Below the pieces are notes generated by a model. It saw only the letters and a list, made by a program, of their open reading frames with translations, searched no databases and had not been told where the DNA came from. Positions 9,997 through 19,790 of a stretch of DNA of 64,000 nt are shown one piece after another (position 1 is the first letter of the stretch; each line of letters opens with the position of its first letter). Source of the stretch: Galeopsis tetrahit (Eukaryota; Streptophyta; Magnoliopsida; Lamiales; Lamiaceae). The translations under genes were made by a program, and so were the position numbers. The stretch is from contig OY776124.1 in the NCBI GenBank assembly GCA_963675135.1, positions 11,794,677 to 11,858,676 on the forward strand, written 5' to 3'.

Positions 9997-11689
9997 CTTA
10001 AGTGTTATTTATGCAGTCGTCTGAGTTTTCTTGAATTCCTTAGTTGCTCGTTTTTATATATCTTAAATTTTATTCTTCGATCTTCATTTATGCTAATACA
10101 AATATAATTGTAATATTTTTTTTATGATTTAATTTATGTTGAAGATAGAAACAACCAACGAAGAATTATCATCTAGAGTTGGGATTTGCTGGACTCTTTT
10201 AGCTTTTCATGGACTAAGGTTTATCTGTCATTGGCAAAGAAGCAACTCCATTGCTTTTCTCCTTTTTTTGTAACTAAATATTTTATGTATATTATATTTA
10301 GTCTATTCTGATATTCTAAACCTTGTATTGTCAATTGAACAGAGTGGTGGTTGTCTTGGGATTGATAGTAAGACCAAACTGATTTCCTTCATTTAATAAG
10401 CTGGTGAAAGAGCAGAGTAACCACTTATAGTGTGTGGCGAAAGCTACCATGTTGGTGGATTTGTCTGGCACTTATATAAAAGATCGAGTGCGAGTATGTG
10501 GAAGCAAATCATCGACAAATATGGTGACTCATATGCGTGTTGCTGATGCATGGTGCTGGTAATTCAAAGGAAAATACTAAATTTGTGAATCATGGTAAGT
10601 TGATTACCGGTATTAATGGCTGCACTCAATTTGTTATATTCAAAGGAATCATGCTTTAGTTGTAAAAATCTGGTTATGGTTCTTTTTATATTACTTGCAT
10701 TATATTTCACATTTGCACAAAATTGAATATTTTTTGTTGTTATTCATATACTGCTTAATCCTTGTGTCCGTTTTCTCTGCTGAAAATGATAAGGTATAAA
10801 AATATATAATATTCTTTTGGTGTTATAACTTATAACCTATATAATCCCCATCAAATAACCAGCTCACTCTTAGAAGGAAGATTGTCTGTCTGTGTGTTCG
10901 TGTCTTCCTGCAGGTTTTATGACATGCTACTTCTTTTTAAGGTGAAAATGTTATATCTTCGAATCAGACCTTCAGGAGTCTATAACTTGATTTATGGTTG
11001 TAAATTCCTTGTAACTAGCTGCTACTCTACTCCTGTCTTTCAATGCGAACATTTCCTTTTTGTAATGTGTATATATATTCATTCATCTCAATGCTTACAC
11101 TTTTCTTTATGATAAGTGGAATCTTATTTGGAGAGGCGGTCATCTTCTATGGAATCAGGGTAGACAGAAATGGACAGGGCTTGTGAGTTCATCTTCTTTC
11201 TCTTATGAGATCTGCAATTTAATATATATTTTCATGAATAAAATATCGTCCTATAGTATGCAATCACCACCCTTATTTATTCTTATCATCTTCTATCCTT
11301 GTTGATGCATACTTGCCCCACTGGTTAATATTCAAACTCTTGTATTTCTTCAATTGAAGATATTGTGGTGAATGGAAAACAAAGTGTAAGATCTCGTAGA
11401 CTTCAAGTATCCATGAGATGATCAAGAAATAAAAAAAGACGAGGTAAATGAAAAATGAATTGCAAGAAAAAAAAAAGGATCAAGAAATGAAAATCGAAGT
11501 TTAAGATCTTGTAGACTAGTTATTAAACCATTTTATTTCAATGACCAATGTAATTTATAGTTTTCACTACCTTGTGTTTATTACAATGTATGGAATTTCA
11601 ATTATTAGTTTATTGAGATGGTTATGAATTTTAGAGATTTTTAATATATTTTATTCTTGTATCAATGTGATGATTTAATTGTTTAAAAA
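9997..11689. other. Unrecognised AT-rich region, possible gene relics
   Basis: This region has patches that look like former exons but no open frame of note, for example around 10165-10260, 10420-10560 and 10885-10960. I recognise no domain. It lies just inside the CACTA-like terminus at 12096 and could be captured sequence within that element. The copy is at 36381-38073. Confidence 0.4.
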
Positions 11690-12096
11690 AATGTTACATA
11701 ATTTAAATAGTGTTACCTTATAAAATTAAAAGTGATAAGAAAGGTTACAATACATAATTAAAAATGTTACAACTATTGAAAAAAATGTTACCTTACATTT
11801 TAAACGTATTATTAAAATAATGCTAAAGTAAAATGTAACATTTTTGGAGTGTTACAACAAAGTGTTACAACACATTATTAATAGTGATACATTAGATTTT
11901 AAAAATGTTACATTAGACTTTAGCAGGCTGCACGGGTAAATGCGACGCCCCCAAAAGTGTTACCTATTTGCTGTGCTAACATTTTATAGTTATTAAGTAA
12001 CATTTTTTAAAGTGTTACCCTATTTGGTGTGCTAACATTTTATAGTTATTAAGTAACATTTTTTAGGTGATACAATAGGCCATTTATGTTGTAGTA
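11690..12096. mobile_element. Terminus of a second, CACTA-like DNA transposon rich in TGTTAC repeats
   Basis: About a dozen copies of TGTTAC/GTAACA lead up to ...TATGTTGTAGTA at 12096, one base different from a canonical TGTTGTAGTG CACTA end. Immediately after it the ATPase exon 3 resumes with TTAAATCC. In copy b the homologous exon runs through this point uninterrupted, so the element inserted into the exon. The opposite end is not seen in the window. The CACTA end at 1270 and the Gypsy element may both be nested in it. Confidence 0.5.
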
Positions 12097-13540
12097 TTAA
12101 ATCCACAAAAATGACTATTTTCACCATTATTAGACACCTTAAAGTGAAGAATCTTGACAAGTTCTTCACTTCAAATTTGAAAATGTTGGAAACCCGATTA
12201 CTCGATCAGTTCATCATACTTTGATATTAAGGACCCCAATGCTTCAGGAAATCCAGCAATTATAACCACTATTTTTCCAGTGTCCATGAATGGAATTATT
12301 GCCTTAATCTCTTTAACTTCAGTCTTCAGAAGGATCATACGTGAAATTGGACCATTTTACACAGTTATTCACGAGCAGAATGCCACCCGCAGCTCTGTCC
12401 AACTTAGGAACCATATAAACATAGTTGTGTAAATTAACTGATTAACGTGCATATATATAGTTTGCAAAAAAAAAAAAATTATTTACATCTCAGTAATTCT
12501 ACCTCGTTTGAAAAACGTCGCAAAAAAAGATAAAATTTTAATTTACGTCTCATAATTTAATAAATTGGTTAATTTACATCCCAAAAAAGAAAAAAAATTA
12601 ATTTACGTTCCATAATTTCTGTAAATTGGTTAATATATATCTTTTTTCTTCATTATGCAAATTATAAATAGTGACTTAATTTTTTTTTTTTATTACACAT
12701 AACCTTTGTTTTTCCACCTATACAAGTCAAGTTTGACCACATTACAATTTCTATCGATTTTTCATAATTTTTATGCGTGCTTAGAAAAAGCGTGAGTGAA
12801 ATGATGCCATTTTTGTGTATTCGCAAAAAAAAATTGATATAAATTAAATTAAGCAATTTACAAATTTATAGGACGTAAATTAATATTTTTTTATTTGGAC
12901 GTTTTTAAATAATTATTTTCTCTATAGTTTACTAATGTTTTAAAAAAAATAAAATATAAACGGAGAGGGAGTGCATATATATATAATTACGTACCCATAC
13001 GCTTGGTATCCATTTATCCAATTCCATAGGTGATTCCACTCCAACTATCTTATCTTTTGAGAGTATTCCGATCATGTGCAGCAGTTTCGACAAAACCCGA
13101 GCTACAATAGATTTGCCTGCAGTACAAGGAAATATCCATGATTGGGCTTGAATATAAATCAACAATATCACGATAGTAGTTTAAGGAGATTCGTGGTAAA
13201 AATAGTAAAAGCGACAATATTTTTTAAATAAGATTTAAGACCAAAATAGACAAACTTTTAAAAAACGGATGGAATAATATAGAAATACATGCACTACCAA
13301 AACTTCTAGTAATACTCCAGGATTTCCAAGAAATGCAAAGTGAGGCAGTTTTCTCGGGCCTATATTAAGCCCAAGTGCCCGACGCCTCTCGTCCAGGAGA
13401 ATTCCCTTTAAAAACTTGGAAAGCTCTAACTTAAGCTCATCTAATTCCACTATTTCGGATAATTGTTGGTCGATGGTATTCATCATAACCTTTGTATCTG
13501 CAGTGGTGCATGAGACGTTTTGATTTCCCTGATCTGCCAT
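12097..13540 (-). pseudogene. CfxQ/CbbX-like AAA+ ATPase, copy a (pseudogene)
   Basis: Exon 1 (13540-13316, from the ATG of MADQGNQ) matches the AAA+ N-terminal segment with ELKLELSKFLKGILLDERRRALGL and LPHFAFLGNPG. Exon 2 (13116-12995) runs from the GCAG acceptor to the GTACGT donor. Exon 3 (12402-12097) holds the Walker B region and sensor region, but is cut at 12096 by a transposon end. Four bases present in copy b (ACGG) are missing at the end of exon 1, which destroys the P-loop and the frame. A 7-bp duplication at about 12327-12334 also breaks exon 3. Walker B reads GILLVNNC, without the Asp-Glu pair. Family members are plant AAA+ proteins, often fused to ankyrin repeats, but no ankyrin repeats are seen here. 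Confidence 0.75.
12466..12923. mobile_element. MITE with long inverted ends in ATPase copy a intron 2
   Basis: The ends match in inverted orientation over about 70 bases (AAAAAATTATTTAC... against ...GTAAATAATTTTTT, seen best in the array units). It is flanked by ATAGTTTGC on the left and ATAGTTTAC on the right. A 9-bp duplication points to a Mutator-like MITE. The duplicate is at 38850-39306. Confidence 0.55.
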
Positions 13541-13627
13541 TCCCTCCTCCACTATCACAATGGCTTAAGGGGATTAATTGTGGAGTAGTGATATATATAT
13601 ATATATTTTGATGAAACAAATACAAGT

Positions 13628-13894
13628 TCAGACATGAACTGTGTTTGAAATGAATGAAATGTGATAATACCTAATTTGTTTCCTTAGAAATCCGTTGATG
13701 TTGGTTGGAAGAGGTCTTGTAGCTTCATGTATGGATGACTTGCAACAAAACCGAGCCGGAAGGAGTTCCGGCGACGACCCTCCGATGCTCAAGTCGGCCA
13801 AAAACTCAAGAGAATGAATATATATCGAGAGAGAGAATTCTGAGTGAAAAAATAACTTAAAACTTTCAAATGAGAAGAATGATGCTTTTATACC
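13628..13894 (-). promoter_or_regulatory. Possible promoter and 5' exon of ATPase copy a
   Basis: The minus strand has GGTATAAAAG at 13894-13885, a good TATA box. About 100 bases downstream begins a coding-looking stretch (SIGGSSPELLPARFCC...) that ends in a possible donor, AG|GTATTATC, near 13670. I see no in-frame ATG after the TATA, so this may be 5' UTR or an exon of a lost gene. I do not recognise the peptide. The copy is at 40011-40277. Confidence 0.35.
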
Positions 13895-13921
13895 TTTATT
13901 GTTTGGGGGTATTATCATCAT

Positions 13922-14590
13922 TACTCAATCTAGGGTTTACCTTGAGGGGACCACGCCACATCATCTTACTATACTTACATTCTGTTATTAATTTGAATGG
14001 AGGGGGTATATTTTCTTAAAGAGATATTTCAGTTAGGTGTAGAAATAGTACCATAGTACAACAGAGGGGGGGGGGGGGGCATTTGGATATCAAAATGAGT
14101 TGTCAAGAGTAGAAAAGGATTAACCGGAAATCACATCTACATTTGATCAGGTTTGTATCAGATCTGAAAGGCCGAACTAGTAATAAATAAATTCTAAGTG
14201 TTAAACTCAGGTAAGTAATATTTCAGATTTGGATTTTGGTGAGTCACTCTCCAAAAAGGGTGATCAGGTCTGATTCAGATCTTAACATGCTCTCTTTTGA
14301 GATCAGTTCTTGGTCAAGATGGTCTTAAGTGACCTTATCTTTTCAAGAAATCAGTTCTGAATGATATGATATCATTATGTCCTATCATCTACTCCCTCCC
14401 TTATTTAGAGTGATAAGTTCTTTAGAATTGATACTCTAAAGAGGTATTTTTCTATTTTCCCGCTTCTTTCTTCTTTTGAATCTAAAACATTTTACCATTG
14501 ATCTAGATCCTCCATCTATTAACCGTCTCTTCATCTCCTTGGATCTCAACCAGACACGTGTCCCTTCTGTGATTTCAACCGTCCTATTTT
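13922..14590. other. Intergenic region with a long G-run
   Basis: It contains a run of 14 G at 14066-14079 (20 G in the second copy, 40449-40468). Repeated GATCTG/AGTTCTGA words resemble those in the old Tat element to the right, so part of this may be that element's 3' LTR. I could not fix LTR borders. Confidence 0.4.
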
Positions 14591-14597
14591 TACGGAG

Positions 14598-14605
14598 TAT
14601 ATAAG
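14598..14605 (+). promoter_or_regulatory. TATA box upstream of the antisense ORF
   Basis: TATATAAG followed by GGGAGTG lies about 210 bases before the ATG at 14810. The reverse strand also reads as a TATA (CTTATATAC), so the site could serve either direction. If the region is the 3' LTR, the LTR may be bidirectional. Confidence 0.45.
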
Positions 14606-14770
14606 GGGAGTGAGATTCATTCATTTTTACCATTTTGGACTATCGACTAAAGAATCTAATTTTTTGCTCCGTCATGCATAATTCTCTCTCTAGACTTACG
14701 ATCCTGTTTCCGGTGAACTTCTCTGGCTTACCTTCCTTAGATCTGATATCTTCGTGATAAGGTAATTCAT

Positions 14771-14806
14771 ATTTCCTTTTCTCTTTTCTTTAGTTTCTTT
14801 TCTTAG
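14771..14806 (-). promoter_or_regulatory. Candidate polypurine tract of the old Tat element
   Basis: The minus strand is nearly pure A/G here (AAAGAAAAGAGAAAAGGAAA), followed by TATGAATTACC. It would put the 3' LTR to the left, with its CA end near 14768-14769. It remains a candidate because the matching 5' LTR is missing. Confidence 0.35.
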
Positions 14807-14809
14807 GGT

Positions 14810-15944
14810 ATGTCGGACTCAGTTCCGGCATCTTCATCTACCTTATCTGGTACGGGAAGGAGGTCCAGTTCTGAAACTCATCATTCAAGTTATCATATGG
14901 GCCAAACTCCAGACGACCTACTCAGATCTGGATTCATAGATCCTTTAACTCATCAACTCTCGCCCTCTTACCTAGAATCTGTTCATATGTCTATGCCACG
15001 TCCTTCTTCTGTGCCTTCCTCGTCTCGACCTCCTTCTACTCCCATTTCTGACTTACTTTCTCGCCCCATTCGAGTGACTACCACTCAAGACCTATGTAAT
15101 ACTCAATGGATGCCATTTGTTGAGAGAGTACCATGTCTCTCCCATAACTGAAGGCCATTAAGAAAAAACTCCACAATCCCCCAGATCTGCTTATTGATCT
15201 GGCTAATCCTAATGAGCGCCCTAAATTTGATAAACACCCCTCTTTAGCATTTTTTAAGGCACATATAGATGCGGGCATTCATTTCCCTGGGTGTCCCTAC
15301 TTAGTTCAGATCTGCAAGCATTACAAAATTTTAGTAAATCAAGTCAATCCCTCTTCTATCAGAACCGCCCTTGCTTTCTTTGTTTTAGTGAAACATTACG
15401 GGTACGAAATTTTAGCAGAGAAGTTCATAGCCTGCCACGAGGTGAGTTAAAAGATGGTTTCTTTAACTTTAGTTCTCGCCCAGGGGGTCCTGCTAAGTTC
15501 TTAAAAAAGCCTAACTATGTAGATGGGAAGTGGAAGCCCACATATTTCTGGGTAACTCCTAAGAGAGGAGGTTGGCCCTTTCCCACGGGGTGGAAGTGCC
15601 AAGTTCCCGATTACCTCCGCCTCCATAAGTCCTTAATTTCCGAACCTGAGAAGAATCTCATGAGGGATCTGAATAGAATGGCCTTTATTTTGAAAAAGGT
15701 TGTTAAAGACCTTTGTTTTGATGAATCCTTCGATCTGGAGGTGCATACTGATAAAAATCCTGTTTACGATTTGTTTCCTTCAAGGCTTTCAGTTCTAACA
15801 TCTCAGGCTCTGCCTTCAGCTCCTCTTGCTCCTCTGGCCATTTCTTCTACAACTGTTACCACTTCCTCTTCTGCACCGACTGAGGATCCGACCAACACTG
15901 CTTCTGTTACTGAATCTCAAGATGTTGAGATCATTCCTTCTTAG
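14810..15944 (+). pseudogene. Antisense ORF of Tat element, PF04195-like protein (broken)
   Basis: An ATG at 14810 opens a Ser/Pro-rich N-terminus (113 codons) in frame 2. Similarity then continues in frame 1 (about 15162-15447: LIDLANPNERPKFDKH, AHIDAGIHFPGCPY) and frame 3 (about 15440-15944: FNFSSRPGGPAKF, KWKPTYFWVTP, WPFPTGWKCQVPD). The last blocks resemble the 'putative gypsy-type transposon' domain that I know as PF04195. At least two frameshifts break the gene. A GAG|GTGAGT at 15441-15447 looks like a splice donor, but the candidate intron would be only 31 bases. Its role in the element is unknown. The Ser/Thr-rich C-terminus ends at a TAG. Confidence 0.65.
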
Positions 15945-16139
15945 TCTAGACATTTTTATTTCTGTTTACTTATGTTTTGCTTTATTTTGTATCTTGTTGT
16001 GACTTTTTGAATGAATAGTATTGTAACCCTTGTCAGTTCTTAATTCAATGAAATGCTTTGTGATTTCTTTTCATCTCTTGCACCTTTGTTAATAAACGTA
16101 TTGGTTTCATATTTGAGCATTTTCTTAATATTGATATTT
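15945..16139. other. Spacer between antisense ORF and 3' UTR repeats
   Basis: It is AT-rich and contains AATGAAATGC-type words. I see no gene. Confidence 0.4.
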
Positions 16140-16720
16140 TGAAAAGAATTTCTCAAGGAAAATTATTTCATATATCATTTAGTTCTGAGTTGGGTATCTC
16201 TTCTCAAGTCTCAACTCTCATTCATTCCCTGAAAAAAAATTCTAAGGAAAATTATTTCAGATATCATTTAAGTTCTGACTCAGGTATCTCTTCTCAACTC
16301 TCATTCATCCCCTAAAAAAAAATTCTAAGGAAAATTATTTCAGATATCACTTCAGTTCTGAATTGAGTTTCTCTTCTCAACTCTCATTCATCCCCTGAAA
16401 AAATTTTCTAAGGAAAATTATTTCACATATCATTTCAGTTCTGGGTTGAGTATCTCCTCTCATCTCTCATTCATCCCCTGAAAAAAATTCTAAGGAAAAT
16501 TAATTCAGATATCATTTCAGTTCTGAGTTGAGTATAAACTCTCATTCATCCCCTGAAAAAAATTTCTAAGGAAAATTATTTCATATATCACTTCAGTTCT
16601 GAGTTGAGTATATCTTCTCAACTCTCATTTATCCCCTAAAAAAAATTCTAAGAAAAATTATTTCAGATATCACCTCAGTTCTGAGCTGGGTATCTCTTCT
16701 CAACTCTTCAGATGATCTCA
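16140..16720. repeat. About seven tandem copies of an 80-bp repeat in the Tat 3' UTR
   Basis: The word TTCTAAGGAAAATTATTTC recurs at about 16241, 16324, 16408, 16489, 16565 and 16648 (last copy TCTAAGAAAA). A first variant copy lies near 16150. Each is followed by AGTTCTGAGTTGGGTATCTC-like and CTCTCATTCATCCCCTGAAA-like blocks. Spacing is 76-84. Copy at 42529-43109. Confidence 0.85.
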
Positions 16721-16789
16721 TTTCTTTATCTTGTACTTTTCTTTGAGTTCATTTATACTCCTTTGGGAGTTTATTCGTATCCTGAATAG

Positions 16790-16945
16790 TTTAAGTTCTG
16801 AATTTTTTATACTCCGGAGAGTTATTTATACTCCGAAGAGTTTAAATTCTAAATTATTTAAACTCTGAAGAGTTATTTATACTCCGAAGAGTTTAGGTTC
16901 TGAATTATTTATACTCCGGAGAGTTATTTATACTCCGAAGAGTTA
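16790..16945. repeat. Second short tandem repeat in the Tat 3' UTR
   Basis: TTATACTCCGAAGAGTT and its GGAGAG variant recur every 20-60 bases. Half-units are partly palindromic (ACTCCG.AGAGT). Copy at 43179-43334. Confidence 0.75.
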
Positions 16946-17096
16946 TTCTTGTATAAAAAGTGTCGTAAAAGAGAAATGCATCTCACTAGTTCTCTGTTTC
17001 ATTGAAATATTTCAAGGTATGAGTTATTACATGATTCAAATGAATCTCATTTAGGAAAAACAAGGAAAACTTCTAGTTCTGCTTCTCTTTGTTCTT

Positions 17097-18237
17097 CTAA
17101 CAGTCATATTTCTTCAAGTTGATGATGTTCCAAGGACAAGCCACTTCATTCCCTTCTTCATTCATGAGTTTATATGCTCCTCCTTTGAGAACTTTGCTTA
17201 CAATGTATGGTCCCCCCCAATTCGGGTCCAGCTTTCTCGTAGGTTTCAGAGCATCCGCTCTCCTCAGGACCATATCGATCTCCTACTTCAAATTTCCTCA
17301 CTTTGACTCATTTGTTGTACCCAGCTCGCACCTGGTTTTTGTATATTTCAGTTCTGAGATAAGCTATCTCTCTCTCTCTTCTTCTATCAAATTCAAATTT
17401 TCTTTCATCAGAACTGAATTTTGCACTTCATCATAGTTCTGAATTCAGTGAGATTCAGATCCAATCTCCACTAGAATTACTGTTGCTGCTCCATACACTA
17501 AATTGAACGGGGTTTCTCCCGTGGCAGTTCTGGGACTAGTTCTATAAGACCATAAGATTGAGTCTAGTTTTTCCGGCCATGCTCTTTTTTCTTTTCCAAT
17601 CTAGTTCTGATCCCTTCTATGATGGTTCGATTAGTGACCTCAACTTGTCCATTAGGTTGAGGATGAGCTACCGAAGTGAATCGTTGTTCTATTTTAATCT
17701 TTGAACACCATTCTCGGATTGCACTTCCACAAAACTGGGTGCCATTGTCTGAAACTAACACTCGTGGTATTCCAAATCTGCAGCATATGTTTTTCCATAA
17801 AAAATTTAGGATGTTACTCTCATCAATCTTTGTCAGTGCCTTTGCTTCAACCCACTTGCTAAAGTAGTCGACAGCCACGATAAAAAATGCTATTTTCCCT
17901 GTCGCTTCTAGGAATTTTCCAACGATATCCACTCCGCATTTGTTAAAAGGGCAAGGAGAGTACATAACTCCCAATTCTTCACCCGAAATATGGATAAGTG
18001 GTCCATGCTTCTGACACTTATAACACTTTCGGATTAATTCTTTGGCATCCCTCAACATCTTGGGCCAGTAGTATCCAGCTTTGAGAATGCATCGTACTTC
18101 ATCTCTAAATCCCGTATGACTTCCTCCACACCCTTCATGTATTTCTCGAATGACATAGTTTCCCTCTTCAACAGAGATACACTTCAGAGAAGGGTGTGAG
18201 AATGACCTCTTGTATAGGTCTTCTCTAATTTAGGCAC
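17097..18237 (-). pseudogene. Integrase of the old Tat element
   Basis: The HHCC module spans about 18165-17990 (IHEGCGGSH and CYKCQ). The catalytic triad is complete: Asp in GVDIVG, Asp in SDNGTQF and Glu in NGQVEVTNR. The frame then breaks in an A-rich run near 17570-17585 (stop at 17564-17566). Homology continues in another frame through TGETPFNLVYG and a GPY/F-like GGPYIV to the stop TAG at 17097-17099. An intact core with a broken C-terminal half means no functional enzyme. The copy at 43486-44626 differs at only a few bases. Confidence 0.85.
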
Positions 18238-18675
18238 TTATGGTCCTTCAATTTTCTCTCCTATTTTCAAATAATGTATGATAGGGACCCTCCAATCTTC
18301 CCTTTCTGCACTTTGTGTTATAGAGAGCACTTCCAAATCTGTCATTTTATCCTCTGTTGCCAACAAGGTAATGGATCCTTTAACTCCCTCTTCGGCAGAA
18401 CTGGCTAATTTAGCTAGATAATCAGCTTTCATGTTTTCTGCTCTGGGGATCTGTTCCAAGATGAACTCAATGAACCTCGATTTCATACCTTCTATCATCC
18501 TAGCGTACTTGATCATTTTCTCGTCTTTCGTTTCGTATGATCCAGGCACTTGTTGGGTTACTAATTGAGAGTCAGAAAAGATCCTTACTTTCTGGGCTCC
18601 TAAATCCGCCAATATCTTCACTCCTCTAGACAGAGCCTCATACTCAGATTCGTTGTTGAAGGCTTTAAAGCCCAA
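18238..18675 (-). pseudogene. Archaeal-type RNase H of the old Tat element
   Basis: This fragment has NNESEYEAL, FSDSQLVTQQV, EQIPRAENMKADYLAKLA and the linker with DWRVPIIHYLK that leads to integrase. The VDGSS start of the domain lies upstream beyond a stop (about 18715-18720). A frameshift or stop at 18238 separates it from integrase. It is the second RNase H of the Tat pol. Copy at 44627-45064. Confidence 0.85.
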
Positions 18676-19526
18676 CTTAATAGCAAATTGAAATTCCTCC
18701 CCCGATGGAGAGATAATTTATATCCCTGCTCCACTTCCAGATATAGTAGACGAACCATATACATATGTTTTCCACTCCTTCAGCTCTAAAGAACGGGTAG
18801 TTTCCTGGATAAAATCCGCTAAGGCTTGAGCCTTGATAGTAGTTCTGGGCTTGAACTGTATATTATATTCCCCTAATTCACCATTCGACCTAAGAGATCA
18901 GGCCGTCCCATCGTTTGTTTTAGAGGAAGGTTTGTTCTCACCACTACCTTGTGAGCTAAGAAGTAAGGTCTGAGCTTTTTGGCCGTCACCATCACAGCTA
19001 AGGCCGACTTTTCCATTTCTGAATACCTTTCTTCCGGCCCTTGCAACATTTTGCTCACATAGTATATAGGCCTTTGATGACCCCCTTCTTCTTTGAGGAG
19101 AACAGAGCTCAACGATTTTTCTCCTACAGAGAAGTATAAGAATAAAACCTCTCCTCGGACAGGCTTAGTCAGTAGAGGTAAAGTTGACAGATGAATGTTC
19201 AGCTCTTCAAAAGCTTTTCTGCACTCTCCAGTCCATTCGAATTGAGCTCATTTCCTTAAGATTTTAAAGAAGGGGAGACTTCTTTCCGCTGATCGAGAGA
19301 TGAAACGACTCAAAGCAGCGATGCGGCCGTTCAGTCTCTGAATTTTTCTTATATTTCGAGGTTCCTGCATCTCCAGAACCGCCTTCACCTTCTCTTTATT
19401 TACCTCAATCCCTTTTGGGGTCACCATGTACCCTAAGAACTTGCCCGATTGTACTCAAAAGGTACATTTTGTCGGATTAAGTTTCATTCCACTACTCCGG
19501 ATTACCTGGAAAATTTCCTCCAGATC
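18676..19526 (-). pseudogene. RT thumb and first RNase H of the old Tat element (broken)
   Basis: 18873-19112 encodes SSVLLKEEGGHQRPIYYVSK and PYFLAHKVVVRT, the Ty3-type RNase H. The stretch 19113-19520 keeps homology to the RT thumb, but in more than one frame and with stops. Copy at 45065-45915. Confidence 0.75.
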
Positions 19527-19790
19527 TCAAACGTGATCTGTCTCCTTCAATGTTTTGATCAGCATATCGTCCACATATACCTCCATACTCTTACCAATTT
19601 GCTCTTTGAAGACCAGACCCACCATCCTCTGGTAAGTGGCTCTAGCATTCTTTAGCCCAAAGGGCATATCCACGTATCCGTATGTGCCACAATACACCAC
19701 GAAACTCGTTTTTGGCACGTCCATTGGATCCATGAGGATCTGATGGTACCCCTGATAAACATCCATCATGGAGAATAACTCGCACCCAAA
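19527..19790 (-). pseudogene. Reverse transcriptase fragment with YVDD, old Tat element
   Basis: It begins abruptly within the RT palm (GCELFSMMDVYQGYHQI), then PFGLKNARATYQRM and the catalytic YVDD. A TGA at 19524-19526 interrupts the frame after KETDHV. The first third of RT is missing because the element is truncated at about 19790. Copy at 45916-46179. Confidence 0.85.

Larger units (their letters stand above)
14591..19790 (-). mobile_element. Older 5'-truncated Tat-lineage Gypsy element with antisense ORF
   Basis: Minus-strand pol runs from mid-RT (19790) to the integrase stop at 17097. It is followed by a repeat-rich 3' UTR and a plus-strand gene facing pol. This layout, with dual RNase H, an antisense ORF between pol and 3' LTR and tandem repeats in the 3' UTR, is known from Tat-lineage elements. 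Gag, protease and the first part of RT are missing: homology stops abruptly near 19790. Several frames are broken, so it is older than the element at 1518-9991. The left border is approximate. Confidence 0.8.

Noticed and set aside
14762..14806. Intron in the 5' UTR of the antisense ORF
   Set aside because: Donor- and acceptor-like sequences exist, but the intron would be at most 45 bases, below usual plant intron size. The tract is better seen as a polypurine tract on the other strand.
15442..15472. Intron inside the antisense ORF at GAG|GTGAGT
   Set aside because: It would be 31 bases long, and the skipped sequence itself encodes part of the conserved domain (DGFFNFSS), so a frameshift fits better.
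16140..16720. CRISPR-like repeat array
   Set aside because: Repeats of about 80 bp are contiguous, vary among copies and have no unique spacers. The context is a plant retrotransposon 3' UTR.
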